Below are positions 10,296 to 22,379 of a DNA stretch of 64,000 bases, in pieces. A program made the translations under genes and the position numbers. This stretch comes from Phoma sp. XZ068 (Eukaryota > Ascomycota > Dothideomycetes > Pleosporales > Didymellaceae): contig RBKR01000014.1 in the NCBI GenBank assembly GCA_004835665.1, positions 1,321,895 through 1,385,894 on the forward strand, read 5' to 3'. The notes below the pieces were generated by a model. It was not told the origin of the DNA. It made no database searches and saw only the letters and a list, made by a program, of their open reading frames with translations. The stretch's first letter is position 1; each line of letters starts with the position of its first letter.

Positions 10296-11784
10296 AGGAT
10301 CAAAAGTCGGATTGATGCTAGGTAGCTGGAACATCGTGTTGTTTGTGATTTCTGATTGTTGACCTTGGTTATTCTAAACCCCTTGATGAGTAATAAGCGT
10401 TACCGTTTCTGCGGGTTGTCGTAATTGGGCGATGCTGTTCCTGAGCGTTCACGTTAAAAACCTGTAAACTAATAATTCATTGGCCATTTTATTTCTATCA
10501 AATCAATAAGTTTGAATTTAAACGTTACCAGGCCTATATTGGAACTAGTTCCGCTACCTCATTCTGCAGAACAAGCTATATATGACGACTATGACTCCGG
10601 GCAACCAAGTTACTGAGCGCAGCCAAGCTCAGTTGCAAACTGGTATATGATATGCGCAGTCGTTAGGTAGTAAACTAGGCATTTGTAGAAGACTTTGAAT
10701 CCGAAATTCTGACTCTTGTTGCATATCCCATGGGGTAGCCTCGATCGTCAATGTTACCGGTACATCGTTAGAGAACACACCGCAAAATAAGCATGACCGT
10801 CAAACTTTGGCCAAAAGTTCGAGGGCCCATTACCTGGATGCTTATACTCGTCATGCACATTATCTTAGCTACAATCTCCTTTGTCTGTATGTTCAAACCC
10901 CGACTGTGACATATCGATATATTGAAGAAAGTGCAAATTATGCCGTTGTGCCTTAACGCCCACGCAAGATTTTTAGTTCTGTTCTGTTGCCACCGCCGCA
11001 TTGGCCCAGGTGGATATACCGCAGCTCTACAGCAGTAGGTGACTTTCAAGAGCATTGGCATTTTTGCTTTTCCTCATGACCAGCCAGCCATAGTCGCGCG
11101 CTCCAGTTCCTTGGTCACTTCTCCTGGCTCTGGAGGGAGGATTAGGACCACATTATCTAATGAACATACTCCTCTATCTATAAGTCTACTAATGACTGAG
11201 ATCTGTCCAAAATACTTTCAAAAGTATCGGGTTAGGTCAAGCGCAGAAGCAGGAGGTACGAACAACTTTTCTACAAGTTCCTTGAAGAATTAGCGTAATC
11301 TCGGTTGCTGGAGTGTCCATACTTCCTAATATCTCCCAAGCCAAGACTGAAAGTCCGTCAATGACATTACCTATGAACCTCTACATCGTGCCACAAGATT
11401 ATTCGGGAGCCTTATCTTTTCTTTCAGTGGGACGAGCTGATTGGAAACTTCTAAACCTACGCTGATCCCGATTACAATCAGAGCCTCTCCCATAAGACCA
11501 CGACAGATCTACATGGCTGAGGGAGTAATTTAACGACAGTGCTCAATAACGTACAGATATCCGCCCCACTAAGGAAACATTATCATACCATAACATTTCC
11601 AAGAAGGACGTGACAGTTTTCAAATCTTGTGGCGACCTGGTCGCTGGCGATTTCCCAGTCTTTTATAGTGTAAAAGCACCTCATAGAGGCACGAAAGATT
11701 AGTTGTGGATAATTTCACTCGTAGAGAAAAGAGGAATGTGAACAGTAGTTTTAGCACATACCTTCTTTTTATCTACAAGGCACT
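10296..11784. other. No supported gene
   Basis: Holds the 3' flank of the secreted protein gene. Open frames at 10768-11061 (minus) and 11039-11293 (plus) have no recognisable domain. A minus-strand reading near 11080-11290 looks faintly coding but is interrupted. Confidence 0.4.
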
Positions 11785-13005
11785 CTAAAGTATGGCGACG
11801 GCACCTGGCGGACTTGCTACCCCGCCAGTCAAGTTTAGCGGGATACTGCAAAAGAAGAAACTCCACTTCTGTAGCCCTTTGCACCGCTCTGCTAGCCTCT
11901 CAAGATCGAAACTTTCACCAATTGGACAGCCCCAGCCGCTCAACAGTACCTCGTGCAGAGACAAACCATATTCGTTTCCTCGGGTACTGGGCCATGCTTC
12001 ATATGCCACTGTATCGCTCGCCACAGCCGCGAAGGCATTGCTCCAGTGCCATTCCATCATCTCCCGGCTTGCTTCGATACCAATGCTGGAACGTATTGTT
12101 CTATGCGGTAATTGAGCCTTTTGCCCTACTGATAAACGAGTAAAAGTAGCTAGCCATCCAGTCCTGACAAGGAGAACATCTGCAGGCTGAAAAGTCGTGC
12201 CTTGAGCGGCAGCAACGGCCAGTAGATCCGAAAGGGGAATTTGATAAGGTATTGCAGAGAATGGATCAAAGTCAATCTCTTGTGCGGACGCCCAAGTCGC
12301 CCAGTCAAGTAGAATACCTCGAGCACTGATCGTTTTCTTTGCTACATCTGCGCACATTGTCAGTTCAACTTGCGAACTGAGAACTGTTCAGAGCAGCGAC
12401 GCGGCTGTTAATTTACAAACGCAAAAAAGGTCATCAAAAATCGTACTTTGTATCCCAAGTTTCTCGTTAGCTGTAGCGCCAGATATATCGTCCTGCGTAA
12501 CGCCATTATAGTATTCCTGAGTCTTTTGGTATGGATAGTGGCGTAAGCCATCCCAATGCTTGAACCTTGGGTATTAATATTCAGCTACGATGATAAAGAT
12601 CAGTACTTTAACAATAATCGCGCATGTTGTCTTACCTCGTCGTCATTAGCATGGCCTTTGGCGATAATTTTATGTACACAGGGCCTGCGCACAGGATTCA
12701 TAGGCTGTGGGAAGGCCTGGAGTTCTAGTCTGCAGATCTCACAGAATCGTCAGTAATGTCTTCGTTTAAGGTAGAAGATAAACCAACGCTAAGGGTATTG
12801 TCTCTCCTTGCTCCACTTCCCTCAAAGCCGACTTCACTGTATCTGAGGTCAAGAGATTCAGCGTGCCGAGCTCATCTGTATCACCCCATAGGCCCCATGC
12901 TGAAACCGGGGGGTGCTTATAGTGAAGTGGCAAGGCCGAAAAGCTGGTCTTTAGGCGTTGTTGCCATCGTGTATCTGCTGAAGAGTTGTCATACGAAGAC
13001 GCCAT
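11785..13005 (-). CDS. Cyclase/kynurenine-formamidase-like hydrolase with one apparent frameshift
   Basis: Four exons on the minus strand: 13005-12788, 12729-12636, 12584-12447 and 12368-11785. The protein resembles the fungal cyclase family (PF04199, metal-dependent hydrolases that include kynurenine formamidase-like enzymes). Family landmarks in order are WGLWGDTDELGTLNLLT (exon 1), HKIIAKGHANDDE (exon 2), HWDGLRHYPYQ (exon 3, metal-site region) and ARGILLDWATWA followed by GMHLSLHEVLL-like text (exon 4, read here as NEYGLSLHEVLL). Exon 3 begins in the INTQGSS frame but continues in the HWDGLRH frame one base out of register. The downstream intron phase also requires that extra base, so a one-base deletion near 12565 is indicated. 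It is either a recent pseudogene or an assembly indel. Without the shift the product would be about 344 residues. Substrate unknown. Confidence 0.75.
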
Positions 13006-13808
13006 CTTAGGGCGAGGGCAAATTTGTTGCTTGGGTCAAGTTTAGGGAGTGTGATAGAGGGCAGCGACTTCCCATTCACTTATCTTCAAGTCTACACGAG
13101 GTACAGCTTCCAGACTGTCAACATCCCGTAACAGGGTCACAAGCTATGACGTCTTGGGAGACATGTGGGGAATTCCGTTGCACCGGAAAGATGCCGACAG
13201 ACGTCCTTCGGCACTGCGTGATGCCGGTCGTCAGAAAAGATTGATTGGCTGCGGCCCCGAATGAACCTGAGAGTGCTTCAGTTGGGATATACTACTGCTG
13301 GCATAAGAATGAGCCTTCACATTTCAATATTGCAGCAGAACGCGGGCCAGGCAGAGCTTCGACTTGCGTAGAAAGGAACCAGAGCACCGTCTCACAGTAG
13401 TTTAGAGCTGTCCCATCATTTCTTTCAATGGCGAGGCCTCTATTCAGTGAGATTTTGCCTACTCGTAGTGAAAAGAGCTACCTAGTGAAAGTGTTGTACT
13501 TCTTGCCATTCGGTCTGCAATTCTGACAAGCAGTGTCGTTACTCACTGCAAGAGGCTCGATAACTCGGTAATAGAGATCTTAGGCGCGTGAGCACCTTGG
13601 GTTACAGCACCGGCATCTTCTCGAGTGCTTCCTGGACGTAGCAGGGTTCTAAGAGCTACTCGTGCTTGTCTCTTGAAGGGCATGCGGGGTTCGGGCCGGT
13701 CTCACTGGCCCTACCGGTTAAGGAAGGATCAACATCGTAGCTGCTATAAAGTAAGGGGCGTAAGTAATGCTCTGACTGATGGTCAAAATGCCATTCAACT
13801 CTAGAACT
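13006..13808. other. Intergenic region between divergent genes
   Basis: Separates the minus-strand cyclase gene from the plus-strand lactonase gene, so it holds both promoters. No coding signal was recognised. Confidence 0.5.
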
Positions 13809-15077
13809 ATGAAAACTATCACATTTTGGGCCTTCCTATATTTTTCTGCCTTCACCAGCCAAGGGTTTGCAGCCCCTGCTATAGACGAAACTGGGCGCAA
13901 AGGTGCAGCATCTTCGTCGCTCGAAAACTCGGTAGTGGAGATATCACCCAGGCTGCGCAATGTCTTCCCTGCTGGAAACTTCAACCGCAATGTCTCGGTC
14001 CCTTGGTGGACAACTGAAATTCTTTCCAAAGACGATCACAGCGACCCGGAATCTGTCTTTACTCTGCTCAAGAATGCACGATTCATTGTGTTCAATGCAA
14101 ATTTCTACGATGTGCTTGGAATAGAGACCCACAAGCGGGACAAGAATATTCAAAAGATCTTTGAGTTTCCACCCGGTCCAGCTTTCTCCACTCGCAACGT
14201 CCATGATGGGACAGTATATTCGCCAGAGTGCAATTGCATTTTCTTCGCCGAATTGCACCCTCCAAAGCCTGGATTCTCTACGGATGCTATGCCCTGGATT
14301 TGGCGGGTGAACTTAAACTCTTCTGTACCTGAAGTTGAGAGAATCTTCCCGCAACCGCAACTGACGGTTGGCAACGGCGCTTTTTATCACAATGGCAGCA
14401 TTTACTGGGTGCAAGAGGGAAACTTTACTGTGCCTGGTGGAGTGGTTCGGATGGACCCATTAACGCTCAGGACGGAAGTTGTATTGAACAATTTCTTGGG
14501 ACATCGTTTCAACTCGCCAAATGATATCGTCGTCACTAAAGGTGGCGTTGCGTATTTCACGGACGGCTATTATGGATTTGACAATTTCAACGACACACTC
14601 AGGCCAGAGCTCGCAAATGGTGTCTGGCGATGGGACTTAAATTCGGGCGATGTCCGACAGGTCGCGGGTGCTGGAACCGGTCTTTGGCTGAACCCTAACG
14701 GTCTTGCACTGGCACCGGATGAAAAGTACTTGTACGTTACAGCCCGTGGGAAAACATCTGCAGACGCCGATGGTCAGCGAACGATATATCGATTTGAGGT
14801 TGCTTCCTCAAGCTCGAACAGTTTACCTTTGCAGAATGTGGAAATATTTGCGTACGCTGACACAGGGTTTCCAGACGGCATCAAGGTGGACCAGGACGGG
14901 CGGGTCTACGGTGGCGTAACTGGCGGCGTCGATGTTTGGAACCAGAACGGCGAGTTACTGGGTAAAATTGTACTGGAGGAAGATGTTGCCGTCAACATGC
15001 AGTGGGTGGGAAATTGGCTATACATTGTTGGACGTTCGTTCTTGTATAGAGTCCAATTAGCGGTCCAAGGAGCATGA
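13809..15077 (+). CDS. Secreted SMP-30/gluconolactonase-like six-bladed propeller
   Basis: Open frame without introns. I chose the third in-frame ATG (13809; the frame opens at 13779) because it directly begins a signal peptide (MKTITFWAFLYFSAFTS...A). The product is about 422 residues. The body matches the SMP-30/gluconolactonase/LRE-like family: a repeated beta-propeller pattern, the metal-site motif RFNSPNDIVV (Asn and Asp are ligands in this family), the LWLNPNGLALAPDEKYLYVT blade and FPDGIKVDQDGRVYGG. Known relatives hydrolyse lactones such as gluconolactone or D-pantolactone, or act as Ca2+-dependent esterases; extracellular action is inferred from the signal peptide. It precedes a regulator/CoA-transferase/permease group and could supply an opened acid to that pathway. 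Confidence 0.85.
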   Translation: MKTITFWAFLYFSAFTSQGFAAPAIDETGRKGAASSSLENSVVEISPRLRNVFPAGNFNRNVSVPWWTTEILSKDDHSDPESVFTLLKNARFIVFNANFYDVLGIETHKRDKNIQKIFEFPPGPAFSTRNVHDGTVYSPECNCIFFAELHPPKPGFSTDAMPWIWRVNLNSSVPEVERIFPQPQLTVGNGAFYHNGSIYWVQEGNFTVPGGVVRMDPLTLRTEVVLNNFLGHRFNSPNDIVVTKGGVAYFTDGYYGFDNFNDTLRPELANGVWRWDLNSGDVRQVAGAGTGLWLNPNGLALAPDEKYLYVTARGKTSADADGQRTIYRFEVASSSSNSLPLQNVEIFAYADTGFPDGIKVDQDGRVYGGVTGGVDVWNQNGELLGKIVLEEDVAVNMQWVGNWLYIVGRSFLYRVQLAVQGA

Positions 15078-15173
15078 GTATTTAAAGTTGATCTGATTGT
15101 AGTTCGAGATTGATTGTAGCTGACGTGGAACGTCCATTATTGGTTTTGGAGACTTTAAATACGAGTGAAACAT

Positions 15174-17642
15174 TCAACTGCAACCCATCCAGTCTCCTGT
15201 GGTGAACCAATCTGTTGAGGTCCAGGGGAAGACACTAGGGTGGAAACCAGCCCCGGTGTCTATACCGCCGATGCCAAAGTAAGGCTCCTGAGTAAGTTGA
15301 AGATCGTCTCCGTACGTCGCATGGATCGTGTTGTCTACAGATCTGTTCGTGATACCCATATTTTGGTCGTCAGGAAGATGAGAGCGATCGGCATACGGGA
15401 TTGCTCCTTCGTGATATATCTCTGATTGAGTTTGCGGTAGTTTCTCCGCAGAGGCCGCTATCAGCCCTGATCCCATCGAACTCCTTCCAATTGGCTTTCC
15501 CATCATTAATTGCTTCCGAATCGTATCTAAACTCCCTGAAATGCCGGGCGTGTGTTTCGTCTCATGCTGCAAGATGCGCATAGCCGAGCTAAGTGTTTTG
15601 GCGGCTTCAGTAGCCAGTTTGCCGTCCGAATGTCTCATTATGAACGCTTGCGCCGTTGCCGCGGTGAAGACACAATAGCTGACCTGATAGGTCATCAGAC
15701 GGTAGGGAAATGTGCGCTCGTACAACGCCAAGATAGCAAGTATCTTCTTGGATTCTGAAGAACAAACCTGCATTGCATGGGAAGACTGCTCCGGTTTGCC
15801 GGATGCAAGGCTTGGACGATAGAGAAGCAGGGTTACGGCGCGGAAGAGAACACTAGAAGAAGTCAGTACTGCGCCTCGGCGAATTCAAATGGGCAGAATT
15901 CTCACTTGAGAGACACTATATGCGGCGGTGGGCTCTGGGTCAACTGCGAAGTCTCATCGACTCGTAATTGAACTGGTAGATTGGAATACCATTCTTTGAG
16001 CCTTAGCTCGAGCCTGCTCGTCTCTTCAGCAAAAGCCGCTTCGCTGGACACACTGAAGAACAAAGACATCATGTCTGTAGTGATCTGTGCTGTTTTAAAC
16101 ACCACGCATCCGTGTCAAGAGTGGGCACTCACTCTGTGTAGTCGAGTATGGGCGCAGAAAGTCGTGGTGTTATACGAGAACTGGGGAATATAATGTGCAG
16201 CCATTTCTGGTGCATACACTGGTGCCCACTCGTCGCGATCATCAAAACAATCCACTGAAGCCGGTATTAGGTATATCACCGGAGAGAGTAAGAAATGTGT
16301 AACTCACAAATGTCGCTTGGTGAGTATGGCTGCTGTGTTAGGGTTGGAGGGCGCCCTAGAGCAAGACACATCGTCTTGTCCCATATATACGCCGAATTAT
16401 ACAACCTTTTCCGAGCTTCTAGTTCTACCGGGGTGCATCGCTCCAGCTCCATCAGCTTAGAATCCGGGATTCGTAAGTGAAGACCTATGTCTTCGAGCAT
16501 CTTAATTGCCTGGCCAGGTGGAGAAATCAGGACGTGCTCCTTTGAAGACTGCAAAAGACCTTACTTACCATGCCAGTGTACAGCCAGCCCTCAGAATTTT
16601 TACCCATGGCGCATTGACGGCCTCCCAAGATGAGAAGACCTTGGATTGTTGAAGTACGGGGCTTCGAAGCAGACATTTCTGCGAGAAGAAGGTCTTTCGC
16701 ACGGTTCAAAAATTGTTCGCCCTTTTCTACTCCATTAAAACTGCCGTCATGTTCAGCAAGATGCCTCGCTGAGAGCGACAAAATTGACAGCAGGAGGAAG
16801 TCAGAATAGTGTTGCCCGCCGAACGCCATATCAATCAGAAAGACTGGGTAGCAGTCAATATCAAGTTATTCAAGCCTTCAGTGATTTTTAGCCAGTTCTT
16901 ACTTACGTGGACGGTAGACACAGTTATGAAGAGGTTGGAGCCAAGTCCAATAGATGTCAAGCAGTCGCAAGCACATATCGTTGTTAAGACCTAGTCTGTC
17001 GAAGTGCATGCCATAATGCATCGAGGCAATGCAGCCATTGTTTAGGAGGCTGTATTGAGACTGCAGGGCTTCTATATGTGAAGCTCGCTGTGCGCCATTG
17101 GTGAGACCAAGAGTGTCAGTGGCCGCGCATCGTGATGGCTCCGCTTCGACGGCATCCTCGTCCAGCGGCCCAACGTGAAAGCGGCTGGTGGGCCCATTGT
17201 AGACAACCGCGCCATTGTCACCACGATCAACATGGAAACGAAGGTTTGTTTGAATCTGTCTTGCATCCCCCACAGTGAGTGAATCCTCATTTACTGGCGA
17301 TAAGCTGCTGTCGTTACCGTGTAGACGGTCAAATGTAGTGGATCTAGCCGTCGGACTTGGGTCGAGCGCCTGAATATGTGCACGGACTTCAGATTCTCGA
17401 AGCGCTTGCTCCAATCGCTGAATATGATCGGCAGCACGCTGAAGCTGCTTTTCGGCTACTGGCGCTGACCAGGTGCACACCACTCCAGCTTTCTGACATG
17501 CACCACACACCGGCTGCTCTCCACTACACTTGGATTTGCGAGTCTTGCAATTGAGGCAAGCAAAACCATAACGCCGAACATTTTTGCCTCGTGGTCGGCC
17601 CGGCCGTGTCGTTTCAGCAACAGGATCAGCAGATTGTTCCAT
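15174..17642 (-). CDS. Zn2Cys6 fungal transcription factor
   Basis: Six exons, complement of 17642-16907, 16843-16569, 16509-16308, 16254-16133, 16084-15906 and 15852-15174, give 730 residues. All introns are GT-AG with matching phases. Residues about 29-56 form the binuclear cluster (starts CLNCKTRKSKC; C-x2-C-x6-C-x5-C-x2-C-x6-C), preceded by a basic PRGKNVRR segment and followed by a short coiled coil (residues 64-86). The middle region carries the fungal_trans domain: SILSLSARHLAEHD, the GWLYTGM/AIKMLEDIGLHL helix pair, then ARKRLYNSAYIWDK and the GRPPTL motif. It lies upstream of, and on the same strand as, the giant CoA-transferase gene, making it the likely pathway-specific regulator of the island at 18.4-24 kb. 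That role is inferred from position. Confidence 0.88.
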
Positions 17643-18427
17643 CTCTTGTCCAGCAACAACCCATCGGGCTTTTCGTATGCGTGAGTGCCTTTAGCGTTAG
17701 CAATGTGACTGTGTGGTTTGAGTCCGGACCCACTAAAAGTCTCCGACGTGAAAGGAAGTGGTGTGGAGCGATATTCTCGAGCAGTTCGGGATGTCGATGG
17801 AATGAAACGGTATTTGACCCGACAAGGAGCTTGGCATTTCCCCGCAAAGAAACGCTGGAAAACATCGCGCTAGGCATCTCCCCGGTGCGGACGGCAACAA
17901 GCTCATCGCTTTGGGCGTCGGTCCGGTTGAAGCTTGGGTTTATACATGTGAATGATTGCCGTTGCTCGCCGAAGCCTGCCTTTTCGTCTTCCAGGTTGAG
18001 ACGGGACGGATATTTCAACACCGCATGAGCAAGACAGAAGAAATCTTGATGACGTAATACTGCCAGCCCCCGACTGTTGCCGACCAACGCAGTAAATGAA
18101 GAGTACAAAGACATCACTACCTAGGTATCCTCATCTCGTGAATAGAGTGCTAAGAATCTCAAGCAGCAAACGAACGACCAATGAAGCTGATGCAGTCCAC
18201 CCTAATTTCTCGACGCTCCGGTGACCCGCGAATAGGTAGGTACTAAGCACTCCCAAGGTGACCTTGTTCAGAGTACATCTAACCAGGCAATCGAATATTG
18301 GCCACCTCAGCACCAAGTTCGTCAGATGGCATACCGTAGTGATCGAAATTGCATGAGCGAAGATTCTTCAATAACCAATTTCATTGAAACTGCTGTTGAA
18401 TGTGTTCTATCTGTATAGAATTGCGCG
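17643..18427. other. Promoter region of the Zn2Cys6 gene
   Basis: 785 bp between the regulator start and the end of the upstream CoA-transferase gene. Open frames on both strands here (17591-18028, 17626-18117) mirror each other and have no family resemblance. Confidence 0.5.
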
Positions 18428-21400
18428 TCATAGCCATCTTGCCTCATCACTACCCAGCTCCTTTGGCATAATGTCCCATCCAACATCACAGCTCTGAACA
18501 CGAGCGCTATGTTCCACCGCTTCTAAAGTGCCAAATCCACTATCCCTCTTCTCAAGGAACTCCTCCACGTCCTCGCTACACTCATAGTCTCTACTTGCAA
18601 AGCCAGTCTTCCCAGGGTATTGTCCAAGGCTGCGCAGATACTTCATACATCCTGCCAGAGACACGTCCACACGCCATGTACCACCTTCACTTGTACGCCG
18701 ACATAAAGCACCCATGATCCCTGCTGCAAGTAAATATCCACCAGCATGATCCAGCGCTTGGCACGGTGTTGGTCTTGCAGGTTCTCCATTACCATAGTGT
18801 TCCGCTTCAGAGACATTCATACCACTACAGGTCTGCACAAGCGAGTCGAAGCCTCGACGCCCGCTCCATGGTCCATTTGGACCGAAGGCCGACATATTGG
18901 CATAGATGATCCCTGGTCTGATCTTGGCCACAGCTTCGACAGATAACCCACGTCTGGCTATGGCGTCAGGGCAAAATCCTTGAATAAACACATCTGCTGT
19001 GGCAATGAGCGACTTTAACTTGGCGAAGTCGGTTGGCTGGTCAATATCTAGCTGGATAGTTCGCTTTCCCCGACCAAAGTCTCGATCCATGGTAGGGAGG
19101 TCGGGAAGGTTGGGTGAAGTCACCCATAACACATCGGCACCATGGGCTGCTAGAGTCTTGCCTGCAAGTGGTGCTGCAATAACACGACTCATCTCTACGA
19201 CGCGTAGACCCCGAAGGCATTTGTCATTTCCAGGCGAAAGGTGGACCGGAAGGCCGGAAGGACCTGGAGCTATGGATGTCAGACGGATGGGGAAGTTGTT
19301 GATGGCTTTAGATTGCGGTAAGCGATCCCATTGCTCATAAGAGCGCAAGGCATAGGTTGCTAGACGACTGTCAACAACGCTAACAGTTTCTAGGTCAATC
19401 GCCGCCCATTTGGACGTCTGTTCACTGACATCGATCCGTGATGCAGTTAGTGGTAAACCAAGAAGTTCCAGCGATCCGTCTCGATGATTCGAAAAAGAAT
19501 CGTGGATGCGAACGAAGCCATCTGAAGTTTGGTGTAGGCCACCAATCGGGCCCCACGGATTTGGCGCTGGTTTGCCATTGAGGCGGTAGAGTCTTTCTGA
19601 TTTGAACTCAACCACGGCATGTCGAAGTGGTACCTCAACCGAAGGAATTGCGGTATTATTGCGAAGAGCGTGGATTTGAGCTGCAGTAAGTGCTGATACT
19701 GCGATACTACCTTGAGCGAGACGCCCTAATTTGAATGAAGATGGCAGCATTGGCGCTTCGCTTTCATCACCTGGCAAGGACAGGGACTTTAGACTGTCCT
19801 CAGGTAATCCCATGCCGAGCCAAAGCTCTCGGACTATGCTCGCGGCTTTGTGTTGCGTACGGTCGATGCTGCGAGCAGGGAGGCATGCGGGTACCCCATT
19901 TGAGACCTGAGCCTCAACCTGAGCCTCAACCTTCTGCGTCCTTTGCCCGTTCACAAAGGCAGGCGTATTCCGCCTTTCCTCGATTTTAAGGTTTGAATGA
20001 AACTCAGCGTGCTTTTCAGCTGAGGTACGCTGCATTTTTGCAGGCGGCACCTCAAGATCAAGTAACGGCGCATGCTGTTGGGTGCCGAGAGTGTCGCGTT
20101 CGCCGACACTCCCTTGCGCCCATGGCCGCTTTATTGTACACTTCCAGGCTAATGCGGGCGCGAAGTACATGTTTGTGATGATATGCTCATCGATAACGCC
20201 GTATAATGCCCGAATGGTAGCATTGGTCAAGATATCTGCATCCTTCACACGTTCGAATGCGGTTCGGCTGTCGAACATGACGTCCAGCGTCAATTCGAAT
20301 GGACCTGAATTTTTTGATCGGATGATTCTTGCAACATCCATCAACTTCGCGGCCTCTTGAGGAATATCTTTGTAGGTGATATCAAGCAATCTGCCGTTGT
20401 GTATTGCGTCAAAGCTATGATCGCTTAAAACAGGCAGAGCAGTCGGGCTCCTGGATGACGTAACGCTATGGAATTGAATAGGAAACAAGGAGACGGCTTC
20501 ACCAGGCTGTAGATCAACTAGGTGATAGAGGCTGAATCGGAACACAGCACCGGCTTCTTGTTCGTGTGGAGAAAGCGGGCTCGCAAAGTTGCCACTAGTG
20601 GCCATCTGACCAGGGTACGCGAAATGGAGAATGGAAGCTCTTGCATTATTTGCAATCGTGTGAGACAGCTCTTGTGTTGGTGCGACCACCTCGCCTAATA
20701 TGGCAATCTCATGCGGTGTGGCTCGGTGAGGCTCGAGCGGACCCATAACTCCATTTTTACCATACACATGGTAAATAAGCCGCAGGTTGTCTGACTGATC
20801 AAGGTCTGGGAAAAGGTTCTGCGTATACTTGCGAACCCTCTCGAGGAAATCATCAATCTGTGAAATCAGAATCGGATCGCGAATGCCTCCAATGAAGATG
20901 GTTCTGAAACCCAGGAAGGTGACGCCTTCCAGTTTGACCTGGTACGGTTTGGTGATGAATGCGGCACCAGAGACTCTACACGTTTTTGCCGAAATCTGTT
21001 CATACTGTGCGTGCTCAAGATTTAAAACACCACCTGGTCCGGGAAGGAGATCTGGTCTTGTCTTCTCGTACAGAGTATGTGATGCTACTGACAGAGGTGT
21101 GCATCGTTCCTCGGGTCCAAGCGGAGTCAGGTCGAAGGAGTTATGTCGCATGGTTGCTATCATCGAGCGGCCTTTAGGAACAGCGCAGATGCCTCCGCAC
21201 TCCATTATCTTTCCCATGTGCCATGCCACACCATCGCGAACACCTCGTGAAAGGCAAAAAGCTGCAAATGGCGCAGGATCGTATGATCGGCCACCGAGAA
21301 TGATATCAGGGTCATGTTTTAGGGCTTCGAGGTAGCTTGAACGGTTAGCAGAGATAGATGTTTTCGTATGGAGAAGACTTACGGTTCGGCTCCCATCTGA

Positions 21401-21900
21401 CTGACAATGTCGACAGCGCCATCGACAACCGCCGGTGTAAGAGGCTCCACCGGGCCGCAAGGATGTACTTTTCCATTCTCGATCCGACTCTTGATTAAAT
21501 CGCGATTCATCCCCGCTTCTATCGTCGCAATCTTGAACTCGTAGCCCTTTTCTTGAGCGATTGTGGTGACAAGATCAAGTATCTCGGCAACATGCTTATT
21601 GCTGCCGTCTCCGCCAACAGACCCAATAAGCACTTTCACTCCATAGTGGAAACATGCTGCGAGTATCGGCTCCAGATCGCGGATATATGATCCTCGACCG
21701 CAGGTCATCTTGTTCATTCCGAGTTTGTAGGGACCACCATCGGTCGAGCCGCTATCAACAATAATGGCGGCAGGGCGGTATTGTTTGACTCCATACCAAA
21801 CCTGGTCCGCATTGTAGCCATAGCCAAGCATGGCATTTGGCGTTAGGATATTGAACTCTTCTTCGGACATATTTGTGTTGAGGTCGATACATGTAGACAC
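18428..21900 (-). CDS. AtuA-like / DUF4387 / family III CoA-transferase fusion
   Basis: Two exons, complement of 21900-21383 and 21335-18428, give 1,141 residues with a 47-bp intron. Residues 1 to about 460 match the acyclic-terpene-utilisation AtuA family (DUF1446, PF07287): NAMLGYGYNADQVWYG, VDSGSTDGGPYKLG, LIGSVGGDGSNKHV and ILGGRSYDPAPFAAF. Residues about 500-590 match DUF4387, which in bacteria is encoded next to AtuA (ARIIRSKNSGPFELTLDV). Residues about 650-1141 are a class III CoA-transferase (CaiB/BaiF/Frc): GLRVVEMSRVIAAPLAG, FGRGKRTIQLD, SAFGPNGPWSGRRGFDSLVQ and ALDHAGGYLLAAG, whose Asp is the likely nucleophile. In bacteria AtuA and DUF4387 act in catabolism of citronellol-type terpenoids or related acids, and CoA-transferases activate carboxylic acids. 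One polypeptide could therefore carry acid activation plus downstream chemistry; the substrate is unknown. It shares a promoter region with the permease gene. Confidence 0.87.
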
Positions 21901-22379
21901 ATGTAGGAAAGAAATGGCGCGTCAAGACATTGAGTATATATACGCAATACCGTGTGCGCTTCTGAGATCATGCATTCAGTTACTGATGGTCAAGTGGCTG
22001 ACGACAAGCGAGCTAACGTAACTTAGGGATGATAAGCTTCGGCATCTTTCCAGTGGCGTTTTCTGCACTTGTCAAATCAGAAATTGTTTTTGTCTTCTCC
22101 TGCATACCGTCATCCCGAAAGTCGCTGACTAATTTCGGCATTCCTCCAGATCCCTGGCTCGGCTACTGTAGCGCCGGAAACTTACCGTTAGTGTTTCTGC
22201 TTGTGAAGCTGATCCGGGGAAAAACCACTGCACCCGCATGCTAGACGATGGGGTCCCCGCCGTTTGCCCATGGGGTACGAAACCTAGATGAACACGTTGG
22301 CGATCTATAAAATCCTTCATCACCCATCTTGTCATAAATCCAACCCGCCAATCCCTACCCAAGACCATCCATTCACACG
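21901..22379. promoter_or_regulatory. Bidirectional promoter between fusion enzyme and permease
   Basis: 479 bp separate the two divergent start codons. A TATATATA stretch at about 21935-21943 lies some 35 bp before the minus-strand ATG. TATAAAA at 22306-22312 lies about 70 bp before the plus-strand ATG. Shared control of enzyme and transporter is the natural reading. Confidence 0.6.
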
